A DNA stretch of 64,000 bases, from the NCBI RefSeq assembly GCF_905475465.1, contig NC_062259.1, positions 1,560,501 to 1,624,500 of the forward strand, given 5' to 3'. How positions within the stretch are numbered: position 1 is the stretch's first letter; each line of letters begins with the position of its first letter. Under the pieces are notes generated by a model, which was not told the origin of the DNA, did no database searches, and saw nothing but the letters and a program-made list of their open reading frames with translations. Below are positions 1 to 10,150 of the stretch, piece after piece. The position numbers and the translations under genes were made by a program. The stretch comes from Pieris napi. Taxonomy: Eukaryota > Arthropoda > Insecta > Lepidoptera > Pieridae.

Positions 1-271
1 AACTAACACAAAAACAATTTATAGATCTTGCTTCATATTTCTGTATTTGGTTCATGATCATTTGTCAATCTAATAGGCAAGTGATCAGCCTCCTGTGCCT
101 GACACACGCCGTCGTATTGGGTCTAAGGCAAACCGGTTTCCTCACGATGTTTTCCTATGAGCGAATTTTAAACACAAATAAGTCCATTGGTGCACAGCCG
201 GAGATCGAACCTCAGGGATTAAAGTCGCACGATGAAGCCACTAGGCCAGCACTGCTCCTGAACTAACACAA
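1..271 (-). mobile_element. tRNA-derived SINE, family S1, with target-site duplication
   Basis: The family reads, on its own strand, GGCCTAGTGGCTTCAGCGTG, then a box-B-like GGTTCGATCCCC, GTGCACCAATGGAC, ACATCGTGAGGAAACC, GACGGCGTGTGTCAGGCACA and ATGATCATGAAACAGATT. This copy is in reverse orientation and nearly full length. The 11 bases AACTAACACAA occur at 1-11 and again at 261-271, as expected for a target-site duplication. It resembles the SINEs called Metulj in butterflies, but that name is from memory. Confidence 0.85.
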
Positions 272-894
272 GTCTATTGTTTATGGTATATATTATTTTG
301 CCCCTGCTTTGCGTATCGTGAGCACTAGTTTTTTTAAGTCAGACCACCCACTTTATAATTAAGACGTTTAGATAAAATCAAATGGAATTCGCTTTCATTT
401 GCCGCCTTTGAGTCGAATTAATTTTTATTATATGTTTATAGTTATATATCCTAATAAAAATTGTGTTGTGTTACATTCGAATGAGCTGGTTTAAAAAAAT
501 TGGTCTAAATTTAGGTCCTTGACGCCATCATATTAATTAATACGTACTTTTAACCCTAAATACCACCCTAAATTGAAGCGAACCAACTGTCCCGACTTTC
601 TATAAAATTAGGTCTAAATTATAGGTTATAAGGTGTATAACAAGGACCTGTTTGTCATACACCATTAATTTTACTAATTAATTTAACCCTAAATACCACC
701 TTTCAACTCAATAGTGTTACCTAACAGTTGGACTGAGTTTTATCAAAAAAATTGGTCTAAATGTAGGTCCTTGTTATACACCATTGTTTTATTAATACCT
801 AGATCTAAAGATATAAGTACTCTATCTATTACTAATAATATTAGTAGAGTTTATCTTGTAGTTTGGATTCACTAAACCGATTTGGAAAATTCTT
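272..894. repeat. AT-rich DNA with short inverted and direct repeats
   Basis: No gene is visible. TTAACCCTAAATACCACC occurs twice (about 549 and 682). TTGGTCTAAATNTAGGTCCTTG occurs near 499 and 753. The stretch GGTGTATAACAAGGACCT at 632-649 is the reverse complement of bases near 765-782, so this part could fold into a hairpin. It is probably an old non-autonomous element inside the first inv intron. Confidence 0.5.
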
Positions 895-1345
895 TCACCA
901 ATAGACAGCCACGTTATTTGTGAGTAATTAGAGATATATTAACCTGTCAAATGCCAGAGTAAAGCCAGAGAAAGAGACTTTTTAACGGAAGTAGGATTTG
1001 ATGTTGACAAGTGTTTATGGAAGTCCAAAGATAAATCAAACCGCTGACTAAACGCATGAATAAAAACCGCATTTTATGTGATAGTTTTGTGGTTATCATT
1101 TTGTTTATACTAATATTAACCACTTTGTGAGGTTGTGAAGGGTAATCTACTGAAGTGATTTCGAATTCTTTTACCAATAGTAAGCTACGTTATTTGTTAG
1201 TAATAAGATATATGAACCCGAAAATACAAAGAACCGTGGTAGAAAAACACGAACAGTCGAACGAAAACTTTTCTTACGAACGCTGCCTTATATGAGTTCT
1301 AGAGTAATAGGAGCTTGATAATGCCTACAAGAATGTCTATTATAC
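895..1345 (-). repeat. Dispersed repeat family C, reverse copy
   Basis: Family C contains GCATTATCAAGCTCCTATTT, GTTTTCGTTCGACTGTTTTT and TTACTCACAAATAA, with further copies at about 9190, 26470 and 63570. The part at 947-1177 is almost identical to the reverse complement of 26620-26853. Both can be read as a 70-odd residue open frame with the same peptide, but that frame resembles no protein I know and is better read as conserved repeat sequence. Confidence 0.7.
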
Positions 1346-1681
1346 AAACAAGTGAAACTCAAACACCACTGCACGGATTTTTTAAACAGTTTTCACCAAT
1401 GTAACTTTCAGCTAATGAAGAATAGTTGCTTATTGTTATTTAATTAATAGAAAATCAAAACAAATTTAAAGGTATTGTGATTATTCGTTAAGGAAACCAG
1501 GCGCCAACTTATTTAATTAGCGAATGTGCACTTGAACCCAAACTTAATTAATAACACGCTTAGCAGATAGATACTTTAATGCCATCTTTATCATCGTCCG
1601 TTCAATGTTACTTAAAATAAATTTCTTTAGACTTTCTATGTTATTGTGTGTGTTTTAATATGTGTTTTCTTTTTGTTTCAG
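1346..1681 (+). other. inv intron upstream of the microexon
   Basis: This is intron of inv, ending in a pyrimidine-rich tract and the acceptor TTTTTGTTTCAG at 1670-1681. No repeat of a recognised family or other feature is seen. Confidence 0.5.
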
Positions 1682-1687
1682 GTCGAA
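1682..1687 (+). CDS. inv: invected microexon encoding the Arg-Ser signature
   Basis: Six bases, GTCGAA, lie between a strong acceptor (TTTGTTTCAG, ending at 1681) and a perfect donor (GTAAGTATGG, from 1688). The en paralogue in this window ends its first exon in phase 1, on the G of a Gly codon. If inv does the same, adding this microexon to the exon at 4073, which begins GC CCT CGG, gives Gly-Arg-Ser-Pro-Arg. The Arg-Ser insertion between EH2 and EH3, encoded by a microexon, is the established hallmark of insect invected and is absent from engrailed. The previous exon, with EH1 and EH2, must lie left of the window. Gene finders normally miss an exon of this size. The phase fit, both splice signals and the expected peptide agree. 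Confidence 0.88.
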
Positions 1688-4072
1688 GTAAGTATGGACT
1701 ATATGGTGAGATTATGACTAACTAAAGCTACTACTACTATCCCAAATGTTTAAAACAGGTTAAAAAGTGCCTAAATTATTCAAAACATATCAACATTTTA
1801 TGATTTTGTTTATCAATTTAAAATACTGTCCTGTTTTGAACAATTTACGACATTTTTTACCTGCTTTTGTTATAGAAATATGTATGAAAGTTTTATTTTT
1901 ATCGTTATTATGCATGTGTTCTGATCCAGAAATGTCATTTCAGCACAGTACAATGTGTGCGAGTATTCGGAAACTGTATCCAGGATGCTCCCTTCCCTTG
2001 GTAAAATAATATATGCGCTGGTAGGTCACTATAGAAAAAAAAGGAATCCAAAAGACTAAGTACATGGGTGTGTTCTACTCCAGGCACTGGATTAATAATT
2101 GTAAAATAAAAGTTCCATATCAGTGCGCACGCGACAGCGGTTCCAAAATCCAACAATTCCTTGTGCAATTACGCCGGAACACCTCCCATTTCCGGTGTGT
2201 CAAAGTCAAAATCGACAATTGTCAAATCGGTATCAGTCAAAGAAGGATTTAGCCCAAACACAATATATAAAACTTCGTTTCGCCTTAATATGGTTTTTGA
2301 CTTCATTAGTAGACTGTTCGCTTTTCCGAAATATAAACTGATTTAAACGTTTTCCGCGCAAAAACCTTCCTCAGAGTTCAAGGAATAAATAAATTACTAC
2401 TATTGGTATCTAGTTTCGCGCTTACCAGCCTTTTAAGACCCTAATTCTTTAAAAGAGCGTACCTTATAACCATTAACTTACTGCCCGTCTTCCCACTATA
2501 AGCCCTCCATTGGGACCCGATTCTACAGGAAAAGGAAAGGGGGCTGTGGAAGACCAGGCATCAGATCAGCTTGTACACTCAGCACTTTGGAAAATGGTGC
2601 ATAAATGACATTTCTGGATAATACTTACAGGTTACTGCGACCGGCCAGGCGGTCGGTGCAATATTTTGACCAATTTTAAACTAAATTTAATGAATTGGTT
2701 AAGATATTGCATCGTCCGATTGGTGGGGTTATCATCGAGTGCTGTTTGAATGTAAGTAAAGGGTTTTCATGAATTTCCATCAGAAACATCTTAGAAAAAG
2801 AGAAAATGACGGTGACAACAAGTATTTTCTGCCTTAAGGACATAGCACGGAGTGGCGGAGTTATTTCTAAATGTATGTCTTTAGCACGGCCTTTGACAAA
2901 CATCCAAAGGGCAACAGTATGAAAACATCAATTAAAGTATATACCAAGTCTACTAGCCACTGCTCTACCATCACCAAAAAGCCATGATGAGACACCCTAG
3001 GCGTTAGAGATTCAGAAAATAAACAGGACAATTCATAATACGTAATCACATTTGAATACCCCAGCCACGTTTTGAGATTCAAGATGAGATGAGAATAGAT
3101 GGCAAAATGGATCATCACGTCGCAAGTCAGGTGTCAACTAGGACACAGCCAATCCCAATCGAACGAAGCGTCCAATCGTTTCACGTTGTCATCCCTCAAC
3201 GCTGAGTAAAACGACCTGTCAAACGATTGAACAAGGACAATGAAACTATAAGCGATTTCTATAAAATCAAACTGTGGCACTGGATGGCATTATACAATTT
3301 TCTTTCAATCTGTTCATCATTACAATTTTAAATTATTTGCAAGATAGTGAGTGTGGTGAACAAATGAAACCGGGAACCAGCTGTCAGTTGAGGTATTTCT
3401 GAGTAAGACGTAGGGCAACGTTCAATGGTCCTGGTCCATTGACCCACCGTCAGAAAGGACTTAATTAAGAGACCGTTCAGCTCATGAGTTTAATCTGAAA
3501 CTGTGTGTTTTGTGCTTATATAAAACGATACAAATAAAACTGAATCAATCAGAAACCATGCTCCGTAATTCTACAGTTTTGAAGTCAGCAACAGCGGTCC
3601 AATTGCAGCCACAACCTATAGACATTCACAGAACGTAATGAAAAACATGGTGGACACATTCAAGAGTTACATTTAGTTAAAACCATAAAAACTGCTTTGA
3701 TGTACCTAAAACTAACATAGACACAGCGCACTTACATCAACTCTCTGGCACACTCTTGAGTACTGTGTATTGTAGTGATTGTACACACACACCACACATA
3801 CTTAATTCCACGACTTCTGTTTGATTCGATGTTGCCTAAACTTCGACCTAAAGTCGACGGCGTGTCAGGCACAGGAGGCTGATAAACTATTAGACTGACA
3901 AATCATGAAACAGATACGCAAGTCTCGGGCCCAGACCTAAAAAGGTTGTAGCGCCACTGATTTATTTTATTTTGGATGTAACATTAAGACTCCTTTTTTT
4001 TAATTGTTTTAAACGCATCATATTTCTGCCATGTATAAGGATTTATTATTATTTGACATTCTTCTTTTACAG
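1688..4072 (+). other. inv intron between microexon and homeobox exon
   Basis: This 2.4 kb intron starts with the donor GTAAGT and ends in CTTCTTTTACAG. Short open frames near 1767-2346 and 2676-3118 show no recognisable protein. A 5'-truncated S1 SINE occupies about 3848-3975. No other feature is seen. Confidence 0.7.
3848..3975 (+). mobile_element. SINE family S1, 5'-truncated copy
   Basis: Only the 3' half is present: GTCGACGGCGTGTCAGGCAC, CAGGAGGCTGAT, TGACAAATCATGAAACAGAT and the terminal GTAGCGCCACTGATTTATTT. It lies in sense orientation in the last-but-one inv intron. Confidence 0.8.
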
Positions 4073-4173
4073 GCCCTCGGACGAGAAAGCCGAAGAAGCC
4101 GCCTGGAGATACCAATAATGATGAAAAGAGACCCAGGACAGCCTTCTCTGGTCCTCAGTTGGCTAGACTAAAG
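4073..4173 (+). CDS. inv: invected exon: EH3 and start of the homeodomain
   Basis: The 101-base exon follows CTTCTTTTACAG and ends AAAG before the donor GTTAG. Its first two bases complete the Ser codon begun by the microexon. The remaining 33 codons read PRTRKPKKPPGDTNNDEKRP and then RTAFSGPQLARLK. The basic PRTRKPKK block is EH3, and the last 17 residues (from EKRPRTAF) are the N-terminal arm and first helix of the homeodomain. The exon stops after Leu-Lys at homeodomain residue 17, exactly where en exon 2 stops in this window, so the intron position is shared by the paralogues. Invected is a nuclear homeodomain protein that acts with engrailed in posterior compartments. The protein reading and splice sites make this call firm. 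Confidence 0.93.
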
Positions 4174-4662
4174 GTTAGACCCTTGATTGGCATCAGATTT
4201 ACACATCAGCGATGGAAGTGTCAGATTCCTATGTCTGTTTCGTGATAATTTTACTAATAGGTGATCAGCCTTTAGTGCCTAGACTAAATCATGTTGGTTC
4301 TCTTATCGAAAATGCCTACCATCATTTGTTCTATGACCAGTAGATACCCATTCCACTTGATTTGGACTCCAGTCATATTATGCTATTGCTTTAAGATGTG
4401 ATGAGGATGAGCTCCTCACAAATATGTTGTAAAACCAAAAACTTTGTGACCAAAAAGAGTGAAAAGGAGAGTTTACTCTTCTGTCTCTACGCTCTTAATT
4501 TGAGAAGTAGCTAGTGGAGTGTATGTTAATATCTTCCATAGTATTCACATGGTATACTGTTCCTTATGGAAACCAGCCTATCATGGATCTTCTCGCAATT
4601 ATATAATTATGGATAAATATCAATAATATGACTGATAATCTAATTCAATACCATTGTTACAG
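4174..4662 (+). other. inv intron interrupting the homeobox
   Basis: The intron begins GTTAG and ends ACCATTGTTACAG. It contains a short fragment resembling the reverse strand of SINE S1 near 4258-4300 (GGTGATCAGCC followed by a diverged stretch). Nothing else is recognised. Confidence 0.75.
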
Positions 4663-4920
4663 CATGAGTTCGCTGAAAACCGGTACCTGACTGAGCGTCG
4701 ACGCCAGGCGCTGGCTGCAGAACTGGGCCTGGCAGAGGCCCAAATCAAGATCTGGTTCCAGAACAAACGAGCCAAAATCAAGAAGGCTTCAGGGCATCGC
4801 AACCCTCTGGCTCTGCAGCTCATGGCACAAGGGCTGTACAACCACAGTACGATACCGTTGACGAAGGAGGAAGAGGAACTGGAAATGAAGGCAAGAGAAA
4901 GAGAACAGGCCCGACAGTGA
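4663..4920 (+). CDS. inv: invected last exon: homeodomain, EH5 and C-terminus
   Basis: After the acceptor at 4661-4662, 85 codons run from HEFAENRYLTERRRQ to the stop TGA at 4918-4920. The first 43 residues complete the 60-residue homeodomain. The recognition helix contains QIKIWFQNKRAKIKK, with Gln at homeodomain position 50 and Asn at 51, as in the engrailed class. EH5 follows (GHRNPLALQLMAQGLYNHST). The acidic-basic tail PLTKEEEELEMKARERE is the type found in invected proteins and differs from the en tail. The first 63 bases differ from en exon 3 at only two silent positions, whereas later codons differ at many silent sites. An open frame continuing upstream of 4663 is intron, since CATTGTTACAG is a good acceptor and the peptide joins cleanly to the previous exon. 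Confidence 0.95.
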   Translation, partial: HEFAENRYLTERRRQALAAELGLAEAQIKIWFQNKRAKIKKASGHRNPLALQLMAQGLYNHSTIPLTKEEEELEMKAREREQARQ

Positions 4921-5833
4921 AGAGAAGTGTTTTGTGAATTCTTTGATGAAAGGACAGAAATTAGTTATACTCCTGTACTCAGAGTTACTAAAGATGTTAC
5001 GTTCCTAAACTTTGTAATATCGATACAAAATCTTGGAATCCTGCTGATTTCAGCTCAAAGTCTACGTCTAGTAGCTCCGAAATGCCTATTGAGGCATGTG
5101 AATTAAGGTTTGAATTAATCGACTCTGATTAAGTATTAAGTCAAGTATTCTAGAATAAATTCGATGTAATACACTTATTGGCTTTTAAATGTGAATATGC
5201 ATTGATGATAGATCAATAGAAAGAAGAGATAGATAATAGAGAGTTTTCTTTGATTGTGATTGGTGACGTAACCGCTACTACCTCCTAGTAGTAACGGCGT
5301 GTTGGCAGAAGAATGGCGGCACCAAAAGAACATAGTTTCATCATCGGTCGTCAAGGCATTTTAAATTCCACCCGTATCATCTCGACGTCAAAGCAGTTTT
5401 CGCCGCGAACCACCACTGTGGATCCAGCTGCCCACTGAAGTATTTCAAACCGAATGATTTCGGTCAGCCAGCGGACTATGTATTGAACTAGAGATCGACC
5501 AATCACAAGCAAACGAAATAGTAAAGTATTACAATCTACTCGTAAATTAGAAACGTTTAGTTTGAAACTAAAATATTCATGTCGTCGTCTATGTATGAAA
5601 GTTGAAACACTTCAATTTGGAGATATTTATTACTGATCCTGTAGGATTTGCTCGACTGCCAATTCTCTGTCGACGGTTAGAAGTGTCAAAACTGGTTAGA
5701 CTGTTCGAAGATCCTCTCTTTAAGTCGGTAGTAGCTGCCCCTTCCTTCCTCATGTCGCTATCAGTACGATTACGTCATATCCTGAAACGCGCTATCAAAG
5801 TATTTCCCATTGGGTATATGTAACATTCTAATC

Positions 5834-6069
5834 AGTGGTTACACTCACCGGGGAGGACCTTTAATTCGTACTTCGCTCACTCCAGTGAGCTTCCGTCCTG
5901 TCCCGTGACAGCCCAAGCCGAGGTTCGAGTCTCACAGGAGACGCCCTTGCGCTAGTTGCGGGAAAAACGCCCATTCAGGCTGAGCTACGCTCGCCATAAC
6001 AGCCCAAGTTCAGCTGTAAAGGCCCTTAAGACCAGCAGCGAGATTCCTTACAAAAAAAGTGGTTACACT
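5834..6069 (+). mobile_element. SINE-like retroposon in the inv 3' UTR (family S4)
   Basis: The 12 bases AGTGGTTACACT occur at 5834-5845 and at 6058-6069. Between them are 212 bases ending in an A run. The insert contains GAGGTTCGAGTCTC, a good match to a tRNA-type box B, so it is probably tRNA-derived. It is more GC-rich than its surroundings. No other clear copy was noticed in this window. Confidence 0.8.
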
Positions 6070-6805
6070 AGTAAAGGATCCTCTCTAAAATTTGGATAAA
6101 GAGCACCACATGCCGCCACAAATCTGACCTCGTCAGTCGGTCGTCGTTGACATGATCGGACGGGCCTGTCTGAACCTGGCCCCCAGACCAACAGAACGAA
6201 AGCCAGTCACTGGTTAAACTGGTGGAGGATCCTCTCTTTAGGTCGAAAGACATTCCTTCGAACGCGAACCTAACTTCTTTCTGTTAACAGACGACGACAT
6301 CGCTCTCTTCTTAAAAGCGCTCGTATAGAATGTTAATCAATCCAATCCGACTTCATACACCATAGATATGCAAAATTAGTTAAATTTGATTACCTATCTA
6401 TCTATGTATGCATAATAATCAATAACTACATCATTACGAAGAGTATACAACAGTAGATTTAGATTTATGTTTTTCACGATGTGTTACTGCGTAGAAGGCC
6501 TTAGTAAAATCCATTGCATTCGAATGTTAGCAATACTGCTGTATAGCGTTATATATATTTGCTGTTATGCAAGTAAGAGAACCTAAGAGAGCCTGTTTTT
6601 TTAAATGGTGTATTGTTGTTCGTATTTGGTATTACGAGCGCGATTTTCAATCCCACTGGAATTGTATTAAAATGTAAATATGTTAAGTTATTTATTGTGC
6701 AATTTAGTGTTAGATATTTTTCGGATGTATTATTGATTTGATGTACAAAATATATAGGATAGGTTGAATAATATAGCCGAAGAAGTGTAGCGTTTCTTGG
6801 TCCTA

Positions 6806-6811
6806 AATAAA
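6806..6811 (+). terminator. inv: Candidate inv polyadenylation signal AATAAA
   Basis: A canonical AATAAA followed by a T-rich downstream element at about 6831-6850. It is the best end for the inv transcript that I see. RNA evidence is not available. Confidence 0.55.
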
Positions 6812-6869
6812 CGAAATTGCAGACTGGAACATTTGTTTTATTTTGTGTTAATTAATAATGTATAACAGA

Positions 6870-7230
6870 CCTTTTTTTTCTTCATGAAAAGTGCTAAAGT
6901 TATTAGGAATACAAAAAAAACAGTAGTTTTTTCTAATTTTTTTCCTACATGAAAAGTATTTAATGTTATTTTTACTGTTTTATTAGAAACACGAAAAAAA
7001 CATTCCTTTGATGCTTTTTACTAAATGAAAAGTAGTTAATGTTATTTTAAGATTTTAATTAGAAATGCAAAAGCAATTCTTTTTTTCGCTACATCAGAAA
7101 TATTAATTTGTATTCTAAGATATTTATAAGACACAAAAAATCTGTCCCTTTTTCTTTCTTTGCCACTTTTTACTGGTTAAGCATTTTATATTATTTTGTG
7201 TTAAAAAAATCCAGAAAAACATTTTTTAAC
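6870..7230. repeat. Degenerate tandem repeat, about 70-80 bp unit
   Basis: Four or five diverged units share CTACATGAAAAGTATTTAAT, then an ATTAGAAACACGAAAAAAAC type segment and a T-rich stretch. Starts fall near 6880, 6950, 7022, 7090 and 7165. It lies directly downstream of the presumed inv transcript end. No coding content is seen. Confidence 0.6.
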
Positions 7231-7344
7231 GTTTTAAACACAAATTTAATACAGAAACAACACTTTTAACACATTGAATCTGTCAGATATATAACTTTGA
7301 AGCGACAAACTTCACTATCCCCTTTCACAGTTCAAATAACATCA

Positions 7345-7410
7345 CCCCAAAGAAAAAAGTAAATTAAAGTCGGGAATCGAACTCGCATTCCCGATTCGAG
7401 ATGCCACCGC
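7345..7410 (-). repeat. tRNA-like fragment
   Basis: On the minus strand the segment reads GAGTTCGATTCCCGAC, a box-B and T-arm-like stretch, preceded by GGCATCTCGAATCGGGAATG. No full cloverleaf or matching acceptor stem is present, so this is a SINE or tRNA remnant and not a tRNA gene. Confidence 0.45.
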
Positions 7411-7604
7411 AGAAATTTCAATATAACACCCCTTCCCTATGAACTCGATTTTGTGAAAATCAACACCCCTAAGAATTTGCATAAATCTTCTTTGTAAATA
7501 AAAAATAGCAAAATATTTTGAGAAGCACAAAAATCCTGGACCAATTCAAGTATTTATTTATTCCTTGAACTCTGAGGAAGGTTTTTGTGGAGAAATTGGC
7601 AGAC

Positions 7605-7811
7605 CAGCCTTGTGATTCTGTAACTCACTTTTCGAACTCACACGGCGGTTTTTTTAAAGCTGTCATTTTACCATTTGGCATTCTGATAAACAACAAACTA
7701 CAAGCTCCCTCCTTATCAGAATGCCAAATAGTAAAATTACTGCTTCACGACTGATTTGAGCGCGACCGCCGCTGCGAGAGTTCGAATAGTGAGTTACAGA
7801 ATCGCAAGGCA
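7605..7811. mobile_element. Hairpin MITE, family M1, copy 1
   Basis: The left end reads CAGCCTTGTGATTCTGTAAC followed by TCACTTTTCGAACTCACAC. The right end is its near-perfect reverse complement (GAGTTCGAATAGTGAGTTAC, then AGAATCGCAAGG). The inner part also folds back, with TTTGGCATTCTGATAA against TTATCAGAATGCCAAAT, so the whole element is one long hairpin. A second copy lies at 58886-59119. No transposase is present. Confidence 0.85.
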
Positions 7812-7934
7812 GTATGTATTCTGGAAAAGCGAATCATCTCTATGTCATAGCAAATCTAGTAGCTACCAAGGAAGAAAAGAAATCATTTTAAGGCGAAACG
7901 AAGTTCGTGGCTTCGAAGGGCAACTACTACCAGT

Positions 7935-8170
7935 ATAGCAGTAGGTGATCAGCCTTCTAAAGGTCTAAGGTTTCCTCACGATGTCTTCCTTCGTACATAT
8001 TAAGGTATTACGATGTTCTCGCTACAAACTTTTAGGTCTGTATCTGTTTCTTAATAGGCAAGTAGGTGATCCGACGTCTGTGCCTATGTCTAAGGTTTCC
8101 TTCATACGATTAAGAGTCAATTGGTGCACTGGAACCTATGACTTCAAGGATGAGAGCCGCTGAAAGCACT
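7935..8170 (-). mobile_element. Two partial SINE S1 copies in a row
   Basis: Two segments, about 7940-8025 and 8030-8170, each carry the reverse form of S1 (AGGTCTAAGGTTTCCTCACG in the first; AGGCAAGTAGGTGATC and TTGGTGCACTGG in the second). They look like diverged, partly overlapping insertions. A short ORF through them has no meaning. Confidence 0.65.
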
Positions 8171-8554
8171 GATTTTATCGTCATTACCCCTCTCAAACCA
8201 TTCCTTAAAAACACATTCTTCCAGTTCAATTCCCGATCTTCCGTCATCTAATCGAGTTAATAATTCATTCACTAAAACCAGGCTATCCTTAGGTCTGGGC
8301 CTCAAATTTCTATATCATAATGGGCTGTAGATCAGCCTTTGCTTCAGAGTGTTACGATACTTTCCTGTGTTAAAAAAAATAAGTGCTCCAACTTCTTCTG
8401 TCAAGGAAAAAAAAGAGTTCCGATGCTACGAAAAGAGCTGATGAGGCGCGAAGATCTTCATAAGTCTAAGTCTACGACAGCGTAACCCGATTTTTTTTAA
8501 ATACTCACTTCGCATCATAATGCTAACCGCCGCGTCGAGGTCTGTAAAAAAGCA
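8171..8554. other. No gene seen
   Basis: AT-rich DNA with no recognised family, open frame of note or inverted repeat. Confidence 0.4.
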
Positions 8555-8900
8555 ATTTACCTAAAAACTACTAAACGGATTGTTATATAGTTATCATTAA
8601 ACGATAGCGTAACTCCTAAGGAAGGTTTTAATATAATTAATTATGTTTTTATGTAAAATGACTGAAATATAACGACTATTGAAAAGCAATAATAACAAAC
8701 ATGTCATATAAAATAAACTCCCCTGGATTTACTCGAAAGCTACACAATGGATTTTCATATACATAGTTCTCACCTGTAATACTGTGATTCATGAAGAAGC
8801 TTTTAATATATAATTAGTTATGGTTTTATGTAAATTCACTGAAATATAACGATTATTGTTGACACAAAAATATTGCCGAGCTAAATTGAAATAAAATACA
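8555..8900 (+). repeat. Dispersed repeat family A, about two units
   Basis: Family A has a unit of about 170-190 bp: AACTACTGAACGGATTTTTA, CAGTTTTCACCAATAGATAG, AATTCATAAGGAAGGTTTTA, TATGGTTTTATGTAAATTGA and CTGAAATATAACGATTATTG. Two diverged units lie here. Runs of it occur elsewhere at 12215, 18753, 24770, 27560, 31585, 33950 and 59640. It is probably the internal tandem repeat of a non-autonomous transposon, perhaps a Helitron. Confidence 0.75.
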
Positions 8901-9189
8901 TTTTTATCAAAAATAATAGAATAATATATCTATATTATTATTAAATAATTAATATTCATCAATAATTAAGACGCAAATGACATAACAATATTAAATATTT
9001 TTTAAATGGAAAAACTGAATTTCTATTTCAGTACAGTGGTCGAGATTCCTCCGCTCGATTCACCCCGGTTACGCAACCGTGACTCCTGAATTATATACCT
9101 AAACATTCCTCATGAATCATTCTAGATATTGGTGAAGACTGTATAAAAATCCGTGCACTAGTTTTTGAATTACACATGTTTTTATAATA

Positions 9190-9440
9190 GATGTCTTGTT
9201 GGCATTATCAAGCTCCTATTTCTCTAGAAATCATATAAGGCAGCGTTCGTAAGAACCGTTTTCGTTCGACTGTTTTTTCTACCATGATTCTTTTTATTTT
9301 CCTGTATATATATCTTATTACTCACAAATAATGTGGTTTTCTATTGGTAAAAGAATTTTCGAAATCGCTTAAGTAGATTACACTCTACGACCTCACAAAC
9401 ATTACCTTTTCTAGTATAGTTTTTGGTCTAGTGTGAGAAT
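9190..9440 (+). repeat. Dispersed repeat family C, forward copy
   Basis: Recognised by GGCATTATCAAGCTCCTATT, TAAGGCAGCGTTCGTAAGAA, CGTTCGACTGTTTTTTCTAC and TTACTCACAAATAATG. It matches the copies at 895 (inverted), 26470 and 63570. Confidence 0.7.
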
Positions 9441-9839
9441 GTGTTCTCTTTCACCAATATTATTTACTATTTACTAATTTTAATGAAACTTACACCGTAC
9501 CTAGGTTGAAATATGTGTGATTAAAATCAAAAAAGATTATATCGATATGACAATTATTTTTCGAGATATTAGCGGACAAACAAACGCACAAAAAGTTTCA
9601 AAAACGCTGAAATTACTTCGTTAGCTACGTACGAATTTTATTTTTAATTAAATACTGCCCTCAAATCGAGTGTAACAATAAAATTCCTTTTGTAAAAAAA
9701 AACAGTTAATTTAAAATGTAACGCATTCTCCGCATTCCACCGCTAAGGGCCGGGTTACATGTCAACATTACTATTTGCGAAAATAATAATAATACTAGTT
9801 TTAGTAATCGATAGACACGGACGAAGATAAAACAAAAAC

Positions 9840-10150
9840 CTTCTAAATAAGAGCGTACAAAAAAAGGCCGGCAACGCACTGACGAGCCCTCTAGCATTGA
9901 GAGGGTCCATGGTTTCACTTTACATCAGGGGAGACTCCTACTTTTCTTTTCCTGATTTAATTGTACAAGAGCTTACCAACTCCTAAAAGGCCTGCAACGC
10001 ACTCGCAAGCCCTCTGGCATTGAGAGTTACTTGACATCAAGTGAGCCCCCTGATTTTCTTTCCCTAATTTAATACAAGAGCGTACCAATTATTACAAGGC
10101 CGGCAACGCTCCAGGCTCCAGCCCCTTTGCTTCCCATTCCATAAAAAAAA
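9840..10150 (+). repeat. Dispersed repeat family E, about three tandem units
   Basis: Each unit reads AAGAGCGTACCAA, GGCCGGCAACGCACTCGCGA, GCCCTCTGGCATTGAGAG, GTCCATGG and ACATCAGGTGAGCCTCCTG. Units begin near 9848, 9968 and 10078. Other copies lie at 26150, 40020, 47410, 48240, 58110 and 61060. This is a common lepidopteran repeat tail. I cannot assign it to a family with certainty. Confidence 0.7.

Larger units (their letters stand above)
4921..6830 (+). other. inv: Probable inv 3' untranslated region
   Basis: About 1.9 kb separate the stop codon from AATAAA at 6806-6811, which is followed within 25-30 bases by a T-rich stretch (TTTGTTTTATTTTGTG), as at a cleavage site. No AATAAA with a comparable context was noticed nearer, although AATAAA also occurs near 5154. 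A SINE with its duplication lies at 5834-6069. The motif GGATCCTCTCT occurs near 6075 and 6228, with a related stretch near 5710. The transcript end is inferred. Confidence 0.55.

Noticed and set aside
4654..4662. Longer inv open frame starting with a TTG
   Set aside because: Those bases are the intron end (CATTGTTACAG acceptor). The homeodomain is continuous only when spliced at 4663.
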